Source: Roseiarcus sp036513315
Lineage (GTDB): Bacteria > Pseudomonadota > Alphaproteobacteria > Rhizobiales > Beijerinckiaceae
DNA length: 64,000 nt
Assembly (NCBI GenBank): GCA_036513315.1
Contig: DATBZF010000066.1
Coordinates: 1-64,000 of the forward strand
Direction of reading: 5' to 3'
The position numbers and the translations under genes were made by a program. The notes beneath the pieces were generated by a model that saw only the letters and a program-made list of their open reading frames with translations, searched no databases and had not been told where the DNA came from. Each line of letters starts with the position of its first letter. Within the stretch, counting starts at the first letter, position 1. Positions 1-8,340 of the stretch are shown here, piece by piece.

Positions 1-310
1 GCGATCGCAGGCAATGAGATTTTCGATCCGCGTTTTCAGGAGGTCGCCAACTCGGTTTTCAAGGGTTCCGACAAACGCCCCCCGCCTTATGCCGGTATTC
101 CAACCTTGCTGCGCGCTCCCTATCGGCCCGATTTCGCAGAAGCAAAACCTCCAGACATCGACATCGCGCTTCTCGGCATTCCAACGGATCTTGGCGTCAC
201 CAATCGATCTGGCGCCCGTTTTGGCCCACGCGCAGTTCGAAATCTGGAGCGCGTCGGCACTTACGAGCACTTCCTTCGCATGGCGCCGGCTGCGGATCTA
301 TCGTTTTCCT
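1..310 (+). pseudogene. agmatinase/ureohydrolase N-terminal remnant
   Basis: The frame is open from the window edge and reads as the N-terminal third of an agmatinase/guanidinobutyrase-type ureohydrolase. It contains the family stretch GIPTDLGVTNRSGARFGPRA followed by VRNLERVGTYEHF. Similarity stops near position 300, after about 100 codons, and the frame then runs into unrelated sequence up to a stop at 475. The metal-binding GGDHS, DAHxD and later His/Asp motifs that make the active site are all missing. It therefore cannot be a working enzyme. The true start lies left of the window. A deletion or recombination event near position 300 is inferred. Confidence 0.7.
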
Positions 311-473
311 CTGTGATCATGTCATTTTACGCGGCGACCGAACTTTTTTTTAACGCTGTCTCTTGGCGATTACATGACAGGCCTGTTGGACTGCCGCGTG
401 AGAACTCAGCGCTTCTGACGGACCGTCTTCATTCGTTCATCGCCGGCTGTTCCAATAGGTTGAGGAGATCCAC

Positions 474-707
474 ATGACCGACGACAACTCCGAACTCGAT
501 CGCCTGCAAGTCGCATACAAAGTGGCGGTCGACGAGTGGGTCATTGCGATCAGGGACGAGGAGGCGCTCGCCTCTGTCAATCATTCGGTTGCCCAGATCG
601 ACCGCTGGGAACAGGCGCATTTCCAGGAAGACACATTTCGTCGGCGTGTCCTCGCCGCCAAGAAGGCCTATGAGGACGCCCTGCGGGCCAAATTCTTCGG
701 CTTCTGA
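474..707 (+). CDS. small conserved hypothetical protein (77 aa)
   Basis: A 77-residue acidic, probably all-helical protein starting with MTDDNSELDRLQ and ending in AKFFGF. The ATG is preceded by a good ribosome binding site (gaggagatccac). Short proteins of this look (N-terminal DELDRLQ-like segment, a central VNHSVAQIDRWE stretch, aromatic C-terminus) recur in Rhizobiales with no known role; that recollection was not checked here. There is no signal peptide, membrane span or metal motif. It follows the broken ureohydrolase and has no obvious operon partner. Confidence 0.6.
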   Translation: MTDDNSELDRLQVAYKVAVDEWVIAIRDEEALASVNHSVAQIDRWEQAHFQEDTFRRRVLAAKKAYEDALRAKFFGF

Positions 708-766
708 CGCCCCACAGCACCTCATTGGTCACTATCAAATAGGACATGGCTATGCATGGAAAATGA

Positions 767-789
767 CCCCGCCAATTACGCCGGCGGGG
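767..789. terminator. GC-rich hairpin between small gene and lysR
   Basis: A perfect 7-bp inverted repeat (CCCCGCC at 767-773, GGCGGGG at 783-789) with a 9-base loop lies between two convergent genes, the 77-residue gene and lysR. No T-run follows on either strand, so it is at best a weak or factor-assisted terminator. Confidence 0.3.
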
Positions 790-970
790 CCAAGGGGCGC
801 GCCAAGCTGGGGGGCAGGTTGCGCGCCAAACCAGATAATTCCAGAGCATGCTGACGTTTGTGAGACAGGGCCAATCTCGCACCGCGTCTGATATAAGAGC
901 TTTGTGCAGCGTTCCCTGTTTTCGACTGCCTTTCGTCGGAAGCCCTATCAAAGACCTTCCCACGGGCGGC

Positions 971-1876
971 TCATTTGAGCGTATCGTCGAGGCCCGCCCT
1001 GAGCCGCGACAACGCGAAATCGAGGAATGCGCGCAATTTCGCGGGCATGAAGCGATTAGGCGCGTATACGAAGCTGACTGGAACAGGCGCCGGCTGGAAT
1101 TCCTGCAGCAGCGGTATGAGTTCGCCCGATCGAATCGATGCGGCAACGTGATAAGAAAGGGCGACCGTGACGCCGACCCCTGCTCGGGCGGCGTCGGAGG
1201 CGGACTCCACGTTGCTTACGACGAGACGCGATCGCACGGGGACGACATAATGGGTCCCATCCCGATCAAACCGCCACGCATCTGACGATTGAATGGGCGG
1301 ATAGCTGATGCAGTCGTGCGTGGAGAGGTCATGCGGAGACATGGGCGTTCCGCGGGATTTCAAATAGGCCGGACTGGCGCATGCCACGCGACGGATCTCC
1401 CCCACTCGCACCGCGATGAGGGAGCTGTCCGCGAGAGCGCCGATGCGAAGAGCGACATCGACATGCTCTTCCAGCAGATTGACCGCTCGATCGTGCAGGC
1501 TGAGTTGAACGTCCACCTCCGGAAACGCCGCTAGGAACTCGCTGACGACCGGCTGTAGTTGCAAGCGACCGAGGGCCACAGGGGCCGATACGCTGAGGTC
1601 CCCGCGCGGCGCCGAGTATTCGCCAGCCGCCGCGCGTTCGGCCTCCGCGACATCGGCGAGGATTCTCTTTGCGGCGGCGATGTAGGCGCGGCCCACGTCC
1701 GTGGGCGCCAACGCCCGGCTCGATCGATTGAAGAGCTTGGCGCCCAGATGCGTTTCTAACTCGGACACTTTTCGGCTGACGGTGGCGAGTGGCGTTTTGT
1801 CTCGACGGGCTGCGGCCGAAAGGCTGCCAGCCTCGGCGACGGCCAAAGCGATCGACATTCCCTCGAGACGGTCCAT
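971..1876 (-). CDS. LysR-family transcriptional regulator
   Basis: A 301-residue LysR-type regulator. The N-terminal winged helix-turn-helix (about residues 1-60) carries the family pattern AVAEAGSLSAAAR ... ATVSRKVSELETHLGAKLFNRSSR. It is followed by a linker helix and a periplasmic-binding-like effector domain (about 90-295). The subfamily resembles regulators that sit next to short-chain dehydrogenases or reductases. It is transcribed divergently from the SDR gene at 1993 with 116 bp between starts. That gap holds a clear LysR box, so regulation of the SDR and of itself is inferred. The effector is unknown. Confidence 0.9.
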   Translation of the reverse strand: MDRLEGMSIALAVAEAGSLSAAARRDKTPLATVSRKVSELETHLGAKLFNRSSRALAPTDVGRAYIAAAKRILADVAEAERAAAGEYSAPRGDLSVSAPVALGRLQLQPVVSEFLAAFPEVDVQLSLHDRAVNLLEEHVDVALRIGALADSSLIAVRVGEIRRVACASPAYLKSRGTPMSPHDLSTHDCISYPPIQSSDAWRFDRDGTHYVVPVRSRLVVSNVESASDAARAGVGVTVALSYHVAASIRSGELIPLLQEFQPAPVPVSFVYAPNRFMPAKLRAFLDFALSRLRAGLDDTLK

Positions 1877-1882
1877 TCAATG

Positions 1883-1899
1883 CTTCCATTTTTTGGAAG
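1883..1899. promoter_or_regulatory. LysR box in divergent promoter
   Basis: A perfect inverted repeat CTTCCA-TTTTT-TGGAAG lies 7 bp upstream of the lysR start codon. Its core TCCATTTTTTGGA fits the classical T-N11-A LysR box. A further CTTCC half-site follows at 1904-1908, giving a second GGAAG-AATA-CTTCC repeat. The location fits autoregulation plus control of the divergent SDR gene. Confidence 0.6.
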
Positions 1900-1992
1900 A
1901 ATACTTCCCGATATTGCCAGATAGTGATCTCTTTCGGAAGGCCTCATGTTGCTCCTCGGCAGTCAACAACTGCCCATAATAAGGAGACGAAC

Positions 1993-2814
1993 ATGAGCAC
2001 GACCAAAGCCCAGGGCGCCGCCCTCATCACCGGCGCATCGACTGGCATCGGCGCTGTCTATGCGGATCGCCTGGCCAAGCGCGGCTTCGACCTGATTCTG
2101 GTCGCCCGTAACAAGCAAAGGCTCGCTTCACTGGCTCGGCGCGTTTCCCAGGAAACGGGGCGCACAATAGAGACAGTCAGCGCCGATCTTACCAATACGG
2201 CGGACCTCCGTCGCGTCGAGGGCATGCTGCGCAGCAGTGCCAGCGTTTCGATGCTCGTCAACAATGCGGGCATCGGCGCCGTCGCGCCCCTTGTCGCATC
2301 CGACGTCGACAAGATGGACGATATGATCCGCCTGAATGTCACCGCGCTGACGCGCCTGACCTATGCGGCGGCGCCGGGATTTGTCGCTCGCGGCGGGGGT
2401 GCGATCATCAACGTTGCGTCGATTGTCGCGATCGCACCGGAACTGCTGAATGGTGTCTACGGAGCCACGAAGGCTTACGTCCTCGCTTTGAGCCAGTCGC
2501 TGGTTCACGAACTCGCTGACAAGGGCGTCCGCGTGCAGGCGGTGCTGCCGGGCGCCACTGCTACCGACTTCTGGGACATCGCCGGCAAGCCGGTTCACCA
2601 GCTCCCCGCCGAAATCGTGATGTCGGCCGAAGACATGGTCGATGCCGCCTTGGCGGGTCTTGATCTTGGCGAAACCGTGACGATCCCGCCGCTGGCGAAC
2701 ATAGCCGATTGGGATCGCTATGAGGCGTCTCGCCGCGGCATGGCCGGCAAGATGAGGAGCGCGATACCGGCGCCTTGCTACCAGCTCCGTCAGGGCAACC
2801 GATTGAGCGCCTAA
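1993..2814 (+). CDS. short-chain dehydrogenase/reductase (SDR)
   Basis: A 273-residue classical SDR. It shows the nucleotide-binding motif TGASTGIG near residue 15, NNAG in the middle (LVNNAGIGAV) and the catalytic YGATK. The ATG at 1993 is chosen because it follows aaggagacgaac, a strong ribosome binding site, and starts just before the first beta strand. In-frame sequence upstream has no family similarity. The protein resembles the short-chain oxidoreductases with FabG/DltE-like annotation that are often paired with LysR regulators. It is divergent from lysR and followed after 91 bp by an SRPBCC gene, probably in one transcript. The substrate is unknown. Confidence 0.9.
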   Translation: MSTTKAQGAALITGASTGIGAVYADRLAKRGFDLILVARNKQRLASLARRVSQETGRTIETVSADLTNTADLRRVEGMLRSSASVSMLVNNAGIGAVAPLVASDVDKMDDMIRLNVTALTRLTYAAAPGFVARGGGAIINVASIVAIAPELLNGVYGATKAYVLALSQSLVHELADKGVRVQAVLPGATATDFWDIAGKPVHQLPAEIVMSAEDMVDAALAGLDLGETVTIPPLANIADWDRYEASRRGMAGKMRSAIPAPCYQLRQGNRLSA

Positions 2815-2905
2815 ACGCGGGCAACCCACCTCACCAAATTGGAAGGGAGGCGGCAGGGGAATTCCGAAGACAACTTAACGCCAAAGATTGGAATAGGAGT
2901 GAAAA

Positions 2906-3490
2906 ATGTCCACGATCCACCTTCATCAGACGACCAAGGCGACGCCCCAGCAATATATTGCCGGGCTCATCGATTTCGGGCCTGGCCGCTCGAAACTGTT
3001 TGGCAACAGCGCGGACGACTATCTCAAGGTGCACCATAAGGATCGCTTCGAGGCCGACGTCACCGAGGGCTCCGGCGGGATATGGGAACGGCTGCACTAC
3101 GATTGGTCCGATCCCAGCCGCGTCATCTTGAAGACGACCGACTCGAACGTATGGGGCGGCGCGTCGGGCCACACCTACGCGTTCACTCGCCGCTCCGACG
3201 GCGACACCGACATCGACGTCACCGTGGTTCGCGACGGCAAGAACCTCAAGGGGCGAGTGCTGGGCGTCGTGCTCGGGACAATCGGCAAGCGCGTATTGAA
3301 AAAGGCGTTTGAAAACTCCGTCAAGGCGATCGAAGCCCGCAATGGCCCGCGATCAACCCCCACTATTGATAGGTCGGCAATGCTAAGCGAAGAAACGAGG
3401 AAATTGGACGCCGAGTTCTCTACCGGCGATGAACGACTCGGCGATTCCAAATTGCACCGAGGAACCGAGTTGGAGATAGGGAGGGCCTAA
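2906..3490 (+). CDS. SRPBCC/polyketide-cyclase-like protein
   Basis: A 194-residue soluble protein whose first about 145 residues have the alternating strand pattern of an SRPBCC (START-like) hydrophobic-ligand domain. Examples are IHLHQTTKATPQQYIAGLIDFGPGR at the start, WERLHYDWSDPSRVIL and HTYAFTRR with a final helix. This ends in a charged tail without clear family similarity (residues about 150-194). A good ribosome binding site (taggagtgaaaa) precedes the ATG. It is probably co-transcribed with the SDR upstream. Members of this fold bind or convert lipophilic molecules; the ligand here is not known. Confidence 0.7.
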   Translation: MSTIHLHQTTKATPQQYIAGLIDFGPGRSKLFGNSADDYLKVHHKDRFEADVTEGSGGIWERLHYDWSDPSRVILKTTDSNVWGGASGHTYAFTRRSDGDTDIDVTVVRDGKNLKGRVLGVVLGTIGKRVLKKAFENSVKAIEARNGPRSTPTIDRSAMLSEETRKLDAEFSTGDERLGDSKLHRGTELEIGRA

Positions 3491-3663
3491 AAATTCCCCA
3501 CTCACGATCAGAAAACGCGTAGCGGACGTGAGCTTAGGGAGGCTAGATTGCTCGATAGGGCGATTGCCGCCTATGGCGCTCGCGCCATCCTATGCTGAGG
3601 TCTCCTCGTTTTGAGTAAGCCATTGCTCCGCACGCGTCGCAGGTTGCGCAAAGTGTAAACAAG

Positions 3664-4134
3664 TCAGCTTGCAATGGCTTCGCCAACCGGGACGCCCGGC
3701 CGACGCGGCACGATTCCGATGGGAGTGAACGAATACACCGCCTCCCCGCTTTGCGTAAATGCTGTCCATTTTACGCGGGCGATGCCCTGAGGTTTGGTCC
3801 GCGACGGCGTCAGACCAACGACCTCGCCCTCAAGGTGCAGAACGTCGCCAGGCCGGACGGGGGCCATCCAACGCAGATCGTCGACGCCGAGGCCAATTAG
3901 GGGATGACGACCAAATGGTCGCGCCTCGACTGCGAGGCGCATTGCGATAGCTGCTGTATGCCAACCCGATGCCGCAAGGCCTTTGAACACCGAATGCTGC
4001 GCCGCAGCTTCGTCCAAGTGGAACGCTTGAGGGTCGAATTCCGCGGCAAATCGCTTTATGTCGTCCGCTGTGATTTGCGCTTCCTTGGTCGTGAAACGCA
4101 TTCCCAGTCTAAGGTCGTCAAACCATTCGATCAT
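3664..4134 (-). CDS. MaoC-family dehydratase / hot-dog protein
   Basis: A 156-residue single hot-dog protein. The MaoC pattern is clear: ITADDIKRFAAEFDPQAFHLD followed by GLAASGWHTAAIAMRL and GVDDLRWMAPVRPGDVL. Members hydrate enoyl-CoA-type substrates. The start is the ATG at 4134 (MIEWFDDL), preceded by ggaggaaacccgtg. An upstream in-frame extension is arginine-rich and has no family similarity. It lies downstream of the MocR gene on the same strand with an 86-bp gap and could be read from the same promoter. Confidence 0.85.
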   Translation of the reverse strand: MIEWFDDLRLGMRFTTKEAQITADDIKRFAAEFDPQAFHLDEAAAQHSVFKGLAASGWHTAAIAMRLAVEARPFGRHPLIGLGVDDLRWMAPVRPGDVLHLEGEVVGLTPSRTKPQGIARVKWTAFTQSGEAVYSFTPIGIVPRRPGVPVGEAIAS

Positions 4135-4220
4135 CACGGGTTTCCTCCGTCGCAATGCGCGCCGCGCAACGACTCGGCTCAAGCGCAACCTTTGACGGCG
4201 GTTGCGGTGATTTTATTCGC

Positions 4221-5564
4221 TCATTCGGTCGAGTCGAAATCGTCCTCCCGCGCATTTAGCATCCCGGCCAAGGTGCGCAAGCCAGTATCGAGCTGATCCA
4301 TGGTTGGAGCCGCCAATGCCAGTCTCACGGCGTTCGGCGCATGGCCGGGCGTGACGGCGAATGTTGTCGAGGGTGTCAATGCAATGTCTCGTCTGGCCGC
4401 GGCGGCGACGAAAGTCTGTGAGCGCCAGTGTGCCGGCAACGTCAGCCACAGATGGTAACACTTCTCGTTGGCTTGAATTTGGAAGCCTGAGAGGCGCTCG
4501 GCCGCAAGCTTTTGACGTGCGGATGCGTCAAGCCGTTTCAGCCTCGTAAGCTCGGCGACCGTCCCGTCCGCCATCAGCCGCTGTGCGGCCGCGAAAGCAA
4601 ATCCAGAAGCCGTCCATCCGCCCGATCGAACCGCTGCCATCATGCTCTCCCGCAACCGTTGCGGCGGCACGATGAAGCCCAGGGTCAGGCCCGGCGCCAC
4701 TTTCTTGGAGAGACTGTCGATCACGATGCAGGAATCGGGCGCCAGCTTCGCAAGCGGCGGCTCCCCGTCGAGGAAGCTGTAGACATTGTCTTCGATGATC
4801 GGAAGATTGAGTTTCTCGACAACACGCAGAAGATCTGCGCGCCGCGCCGGGGACATCGTCATACCCAATGGATTGTGGATCGCTGGCTGGATGTAGATGG
4901 CGGAGAGATGGGCCTCGCGGTGCGCCTTCTGCACGGCGTCCGGCCTGATGCCACCTTCGTCCATTGCCAAAGGCGTCAGGGAAATACCCAAGCGGGCGGC
5001 GATGCCTTTGATAAACGGATAGCTCAATGCCTCCACGCCGCACCGGCCAGCGGTAGGAACGACCGCGCCCAACGCGGCGGCGATGCTCTGTCGCCCGTTC
5101 CCGGTAAATACAAGTTGTTCCGCGGCGGGGTTCCAACCGCCCCGCGACAGATATGCAGCGGCAACAGTCCGGACCGCGGGCGTTCCGATACTGGTCGCCT
5201 GCCTCAACGCATCGTCCAGCGCGGCGGGTTTCTCCAGTCCGGCGATACTTTTTGCGATAAGGGCTGTCTGATCCGGAAGTATGGGGTAGTTGAACTCAAG
5301 GTCGATTCGGATACCACGCGGCTCTCCTGGCGCTGCGGCGCCTCGTTTGGCCTCGCCCGCGATGAAGGTGCCCCTACCCACTTCGCCGACTACTAGTCCG
5401 CGTCGCAATAACTCAGAGTAGACGCGGCTCGCCGTCGAGACGGCAATCTTGCGTTCAAAGGCAAAGTTACGTTGCGGCGGCAGGCGGTCGCCGGGCTTGA
5501 GCCGTCCGTCAGCTATTTCGGCGGCGATCGCGTCGGCCAGTGTCAGATATTCAGACTTCGACAT
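4221..5564 (-). CDS. MocR-type regulator (GntR HTH + aminotransferase domain)
   Basis: A 447-residue MocR/PdxR-like fusion. Residues about 5-70 are a GntR winged helix (GRLKPGDRLPPQRNFA, GRGTFIAGE). Residues about 90-440 are a fold-type I aminotransferase domain. Within it, the DSLSKKVAPGLTLGF segment holds the Schiff-base lysine for PLP, and the domain includes EDNVYSFLDG. Such proteins use PLP or an amino compound as effector rather than catalysing a reaction. It is divergent from the DUF1127-TauE pair, a common arrangement for this subfamily, and paired direct repeats lie in the shared promoter. It is therefore the probable regulator of that pair and of itself. Confidence 0.92.
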   Translation of the reverse strand: MSKSEYLTLADAIAAEIADGRLKPGDRLPPQRNFAFERKIAVSTASRVYSELLRRGLVVGEVGRGTFIAGEAKRGAAAPGEPRGIRIDLEFNYPILPDQTALIAKSIAGLEKPAALDDALRQATSIGTPAVRTVAAAYLSRGGWNPAAEQLVFTGNGRQSIAAALGAVVPTAGRCGVEALSYPFIKGIAARLGISLTPLAMDEGGIRPDAVQKAHREAHLSAIYIQPAIHNPLGMTMSPARRADLLRVVEKLNLPIIEDNVYSFLDGEPPLAKLAPDSCIVIDSLSKKVAPGLTLGFIVPPQRLRESMMAAVRSGGWTASGFAFAAAQRLMADGTVAELTRLKRLDASARQKLAAERLSGFQIQANEKCYHLWLTLPAHWRSQTFVAAAARRDIALTPSTTFAVTPGHAPNAVRLALAAPTMDQLDTGLRTLAGMLNAREDDFDSTE

Positions 5565-5568
5565 TTAT

Positions 5569-5602
5569 ATTGCACCGAGATCAATGTTTTGATTGCACCG
5601 AG
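5569..5602. promoter_or_regulatory. paired direct repeats, probable MocR operator
   Basis: Two identical 11-bp direct repeats ATTGCACCGAG start at 5569 and 5592, 23 bp apart, about two helical turns. The first begins 5 bp upstream of the mocR start codon. MocR regulators such as GabR and PdxR are known to bind direct repeats, so this is the likely operator for autoregulation and for the divergent DUF1127-TauE genes. Confidence 0.6.
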
Positions 5603-5744
5603 TTAATCGGAGCATTATGTCTCCGTCAACCCGATTGTTTTCGGGAACTGCCACGGCTTTCTGCGGTCGATCAACGCCTAATCCGCTTGAGGAGCGGTTT
5701 GTGCGGGCGGCGCCGCGTTGCCTGGAAGCATAAGGAGATCAGAA

Positions 5745-6023
5745 ATGTTTGCACTCCCTGCAATCAAGGTCCCGAAGGCGCCCAGCTTGGTCTCCCCGCC
5801 TTTCCGAGCCGTCTCGACTTGGATCACTCGCTATTTCGATCGTCGCGCCGCCATGGCGAGCCTGTCCGAATTCGACGACTGCGCGCTTAGGGACATCGGC
5901 CTCGCACGATCCCAGATCGAAGCGGCAGTCCACGGCCTTATCCCGGCGCCTTTGGCAGCAATCCATCAGCGCGCGCAGGACCGAGAGCCCGAACCAATTT
6001 TGGAGGCGGTTCCATGGAACTGA
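5745..6023 (+). CDS. DUF1127 domain protein
   Basis: A 92-residue basic protein. It has a DUF1127 (YjiS-like) segment at about residues 24-62 that reads WITRYFDRRAAMASLSEFDD followed by CALRDIGLARSQIEAAVHG. The ATG at 5745 is preceded by aaggagatcagaa. Its stop overlaps the next gene, so translation of the two is probably coupled. Long DUF1127 proteins in alphaproteobacteria occur next to MocR regulators and permeases, as here. The molecular role is unknown; RNA interaction has been proposed for short DUF1127 proteins. Confidence 0.8.
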   Translation: MFALPAIKVPKAPSLVSPPFRAVSTWITRYFDRRAAMASLSEFDDCALRDIGLARSQIEAAVHGLIPAPLAAIHQRAQDREPEPILEAVPWN

Positions 6024-6769
6024 CCATCACCACTGTTCTGGTCGCCTTCGCCGGCGTATTCTTGATCTGCTTCATGAAGGGAGCCTTCGGCGGCGGTTTC
6101 TCCATCGTTGGAATTCCGCTTTTGTCCATTGTGATGGACCCGGTGACAGCCGGCGGGCTGCTCGCACCCTTGCTCGTCGCGATGGACTTATTCGCGCTGC
6201 GCTACTGGAAACCGTCGACATGGTCGAAGCCCGACCTAGCGCGGCTTCTGCCGGGGCTGCTGTTCGGCATCGGTTTCGGCTATCTCATGTTTCGCGTTCT
6301 GGACCACCGCGTGCTCGCGATCGCGATGGCGGCGATCACCCTCGGCTTCGTGGGTCTCTGGTTTGTCGGAGGCGCGAAGGAGACGATCCGTCCGCGGTCA
6401 TCACCGAAGGCGATTGCCGCTGGCCTCGCCTCCGGCGTCACCACCATGGTGGCGCACTCCGGCGGCCCGCCGCTTGCGATGTACCTGCTAACGCTCGGAC
6501 TGAGCAAGGAAGTCTACGCAGGCACGACAAGCATGTTCTTCACCATCGGCAACGCGACCAAGGCGGCGCCGTGGCTGTTGTTGGCGGCGCCAGCAGGCAG
6601 TGTCTGGATCTTGATGGCGATTTGCCTACTGGCAATTCCTTCCGGCGTATGGCTCGGTTGGCGGCTTCACGGAAGGCTCAACCAACTCCAGCTTTACCGG
6701 GTCTGTTACGGATTGTTGGTAGTGACGGCCTTCAAATTGTTGTGGGATGGAGTGTCCGGCTACATCTGA
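6014..6769 (+). CDS. TauE/SafE family permease
   Basis: A 251-residue inner-membrane protein with about eight hydrophobic segments. It carries the family's duplicated pattern, including FMKGAFGGGFSIVGIPLL near the N-terminus and AHSGGPPLAMYLL in the second half. TauE/SafE proteins export sulfite or organosulfonates or import small anions; the substrate cannot be read from sequence. Its start overlaps the end of the DUF1127 gene by 10 bases. It is divergent from the MocR gene and probably under its control. Confidence 0.88.
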   Translation: MELTITTVLVAFAGVFLICFMKGAFGGGFSIVGIPLLSIVMDPVTAGGLLAPLLVAMDLFALRYWKPSTWSKPDLARLLPGLLFGIGFGYLMFRVLDHRVLAIAMAAITLGFVGLWFVGGAKETIRPRSSPKAIAAGLASGVTTMVAHSGGPPLAMYLLTLGLSKEVYAGTTSMFFTIGNATKAAPWLLLAAPAGSVWILMAICLLAIPSGVWLGWRLHGRLNQLQLYRVCYGLLVVTAFKLLWDGVSGYI

Positions 6770-7019
6770 TGAGCTTTGGTCATCAGTCGACCGCCATCAT
6801 TCTGGGTTCGACATGGCGCTCCGCGATCCACAGCTCCCCGTTCGTGAATCGCAAAGGTGACCTGTGTTTCACCTCTCCTTCACTTAAAAATTAGTAGGGC
6901 CGGCGATCGCCGTTTCAATCACCGGCCCACCAGTCGAGCGGCACTGCCTCGTGGGATTCACGTGCCCTCACCTCGACGCTCGCCGACCGTTCCCGGGCGG
7001 CGATCTCAGATTTCGCAGT

Positions 7020-7220
7020 CTACCAATCCTCCGCGGGGGCTTGAGGGCCAATCTTCCATCCTTCGGTCGGCCAATGTGCCTCGAGATGGCCCTTTGGATC
7101 GTTTCCCATCGCGGCCTTGATTTCGGCGCCAATCTTCGCTTCCGGCCTCAATATCAGCCAGGGATCTCCGGAAGCATTCCCGGAGAGCGGCCGCCCGATT
7201 TTCCCAATTTCGCGCGCCAC
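7020..7220 (-). CDS. possible small protein downstream of ku (66 aa)
   Basis: A 66-residue frame with a GTG start two bases after the ku stop codon. It reads as a plausible globular protein rich in Gly, Trp and Pro (for example HLEAHWPTEGWKIGP). The spacing suggests translational coupling with ku. No family was recognised and the ribosome binding site is weak, so it may be spurious. The 250 bp between its stop and the permease gene to the left hold nothing recognisable. Confidence 0.4.
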   Translation of the reverse strand: MAREIGKIGRPLSGNASGDPWLILRPEAKIGAEIKAAMGNDPKGHLEAHWPTEGWKIGPQAPAEDW

Positions 7221-7222
7221 AA

Positions 7223-8170
7223 CTACCCGGCCTTCTTGCGCCCGGTCGCGGCTGGTTTCTTAGCTTCCTCTTTGCCTTTGCCTGACCCCGCGATCGGCAG
7301 CAGCATTTCGCGCTGATCAGGATTGCGCTTGACCGGTTTCTTCGCTGCTTTAGGGGCGACCTTCTGGGCTGACTGCGTCTCTTTGGGCTTGGCCCCGCCA
7401 ATGCTCGCGCGCAGGGCGTCGAACAGGTTGATCACATTGCGTGGCGGAGCCTCGGCCTGCGGCTTCGCGGCCGGCATGCCTTCCTGTTTCGTTTTCAGAA
7501 CTTCGAGAACCGCTTGCTCATAGCGATCGACAAATTGGGCGGGGTCGAAACGCGCTTCTTTGTTCTTGAGAATATGCTCAGCCAATTGCAAGAGGTCCGG
7601 CTGAACTTTCACGTCTGCGATATCGTAAAAATAATCTTTCGAGTCGCGCACTTCGTAGGGATAGCGCACCGTCGTGCCCATGATGCCCTTGTCCCAAGGC
7701 TGAAGCATGATGACGCGCTCTCGTTTGGACAGCACCACGCGACCGAGCGCGACCATGCCCTTGCCCCGCATCGCCTCACGGATGACGGCGAACGCTTCCT
7801 GCCCGACTGGATCGTTCGGCGCGATGTAATAGGGGCTATCGAGATAGCGCTCGTCGATCTCGCTGCGCGGGACGAAACTATCGATCTCAATCGTGTGATT
7901 GCTCTCTATCGCAATCGCTTCGAGTTCCTCGTCTTCGATCATGAGATAGCTGTTCTTGGCGTATTCGTATCCCTTGCCTTTGTCGGGGCCTTCCACCGTA
8001 TCGCCGGTCACCTCGTCGACGAGCTTCTGTCTGACGCGGTTCCCAGTCTTCTTGTTGATCTGGCGAAAGGAAACGCGCTCGCTCGAAGACGACGCGGTGT
8101 ATAGCGCGATGGGGCAGGAAACGAGGGCGAGCTTGATATAGCCCTTCCAATATGGACGAGGCGGCGCCAT
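7223..8170 (-). CDS. ku: bacterial Ku DNA end-binding protein
   Basis: A 315-residue bacterial Ku, which encircles broken DNA ends and recruits LigD in non-homologous end joining. It begins MAPPRPYWKGYIKLALVSCP, the usual Ku N-terminus. It contains the core bridge region (RQINKKTGNRV, EDEELEAIAIES, DSPYYIAP, YDIADVKVQPDLL). It ends in a lysine-rich tail typical of rhizobial Ku proteins. The ATG at 8170 is preceded by aggagtttcc and fits the family start; 15 upstream in-frame residues are ignored. It lies 170 bp downstream of the hydrolase gene and in the same direction as ligD. Confidence 0.95.
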   Translation of the reverse strand: MAPPRPYWKGYIKLALVSCPIALYTASSSSERVSFRQINKKTGNRVRQKLVDEVTGDTVEGPDKGKGYEYAKNSYLMIEDEELEAIAIESNHTIEIDSFVPRSEIDERYLDSPYYIAPNDPVGQEAFAVIREAMRGKGMVALGRVVLSKRERVIMLQPWDKGIMGTTVRYPYEVRDSKDYFYDIADVKVQPDLLQLAEHILKNKEARFDPAQFVDRYEQAVLEVLKTKQEGMPAAKPQAEAPPRNVINLFDALRASIGGAKPKETQSAQKVAPKAAKKPVKRNPDQREMLLPIAGSGKGKEEAKKPAATGRKKAG

Positions 8171-8340
8171 GGAAACTCCTACGCAACTGAACGCGACCAA
8201 GGGTGAACACACCACAAGGCCTGTATTGTTTAACCATTCTGTGCGGAATCTTCGTCGTCGGCAAGCAGTACAAGCATTTGCCCCTAATGTTCGGTATTCG
8301 TTCTACGCCTTCGGATTCCAGGCCTCCCGGGTCCAAATAG

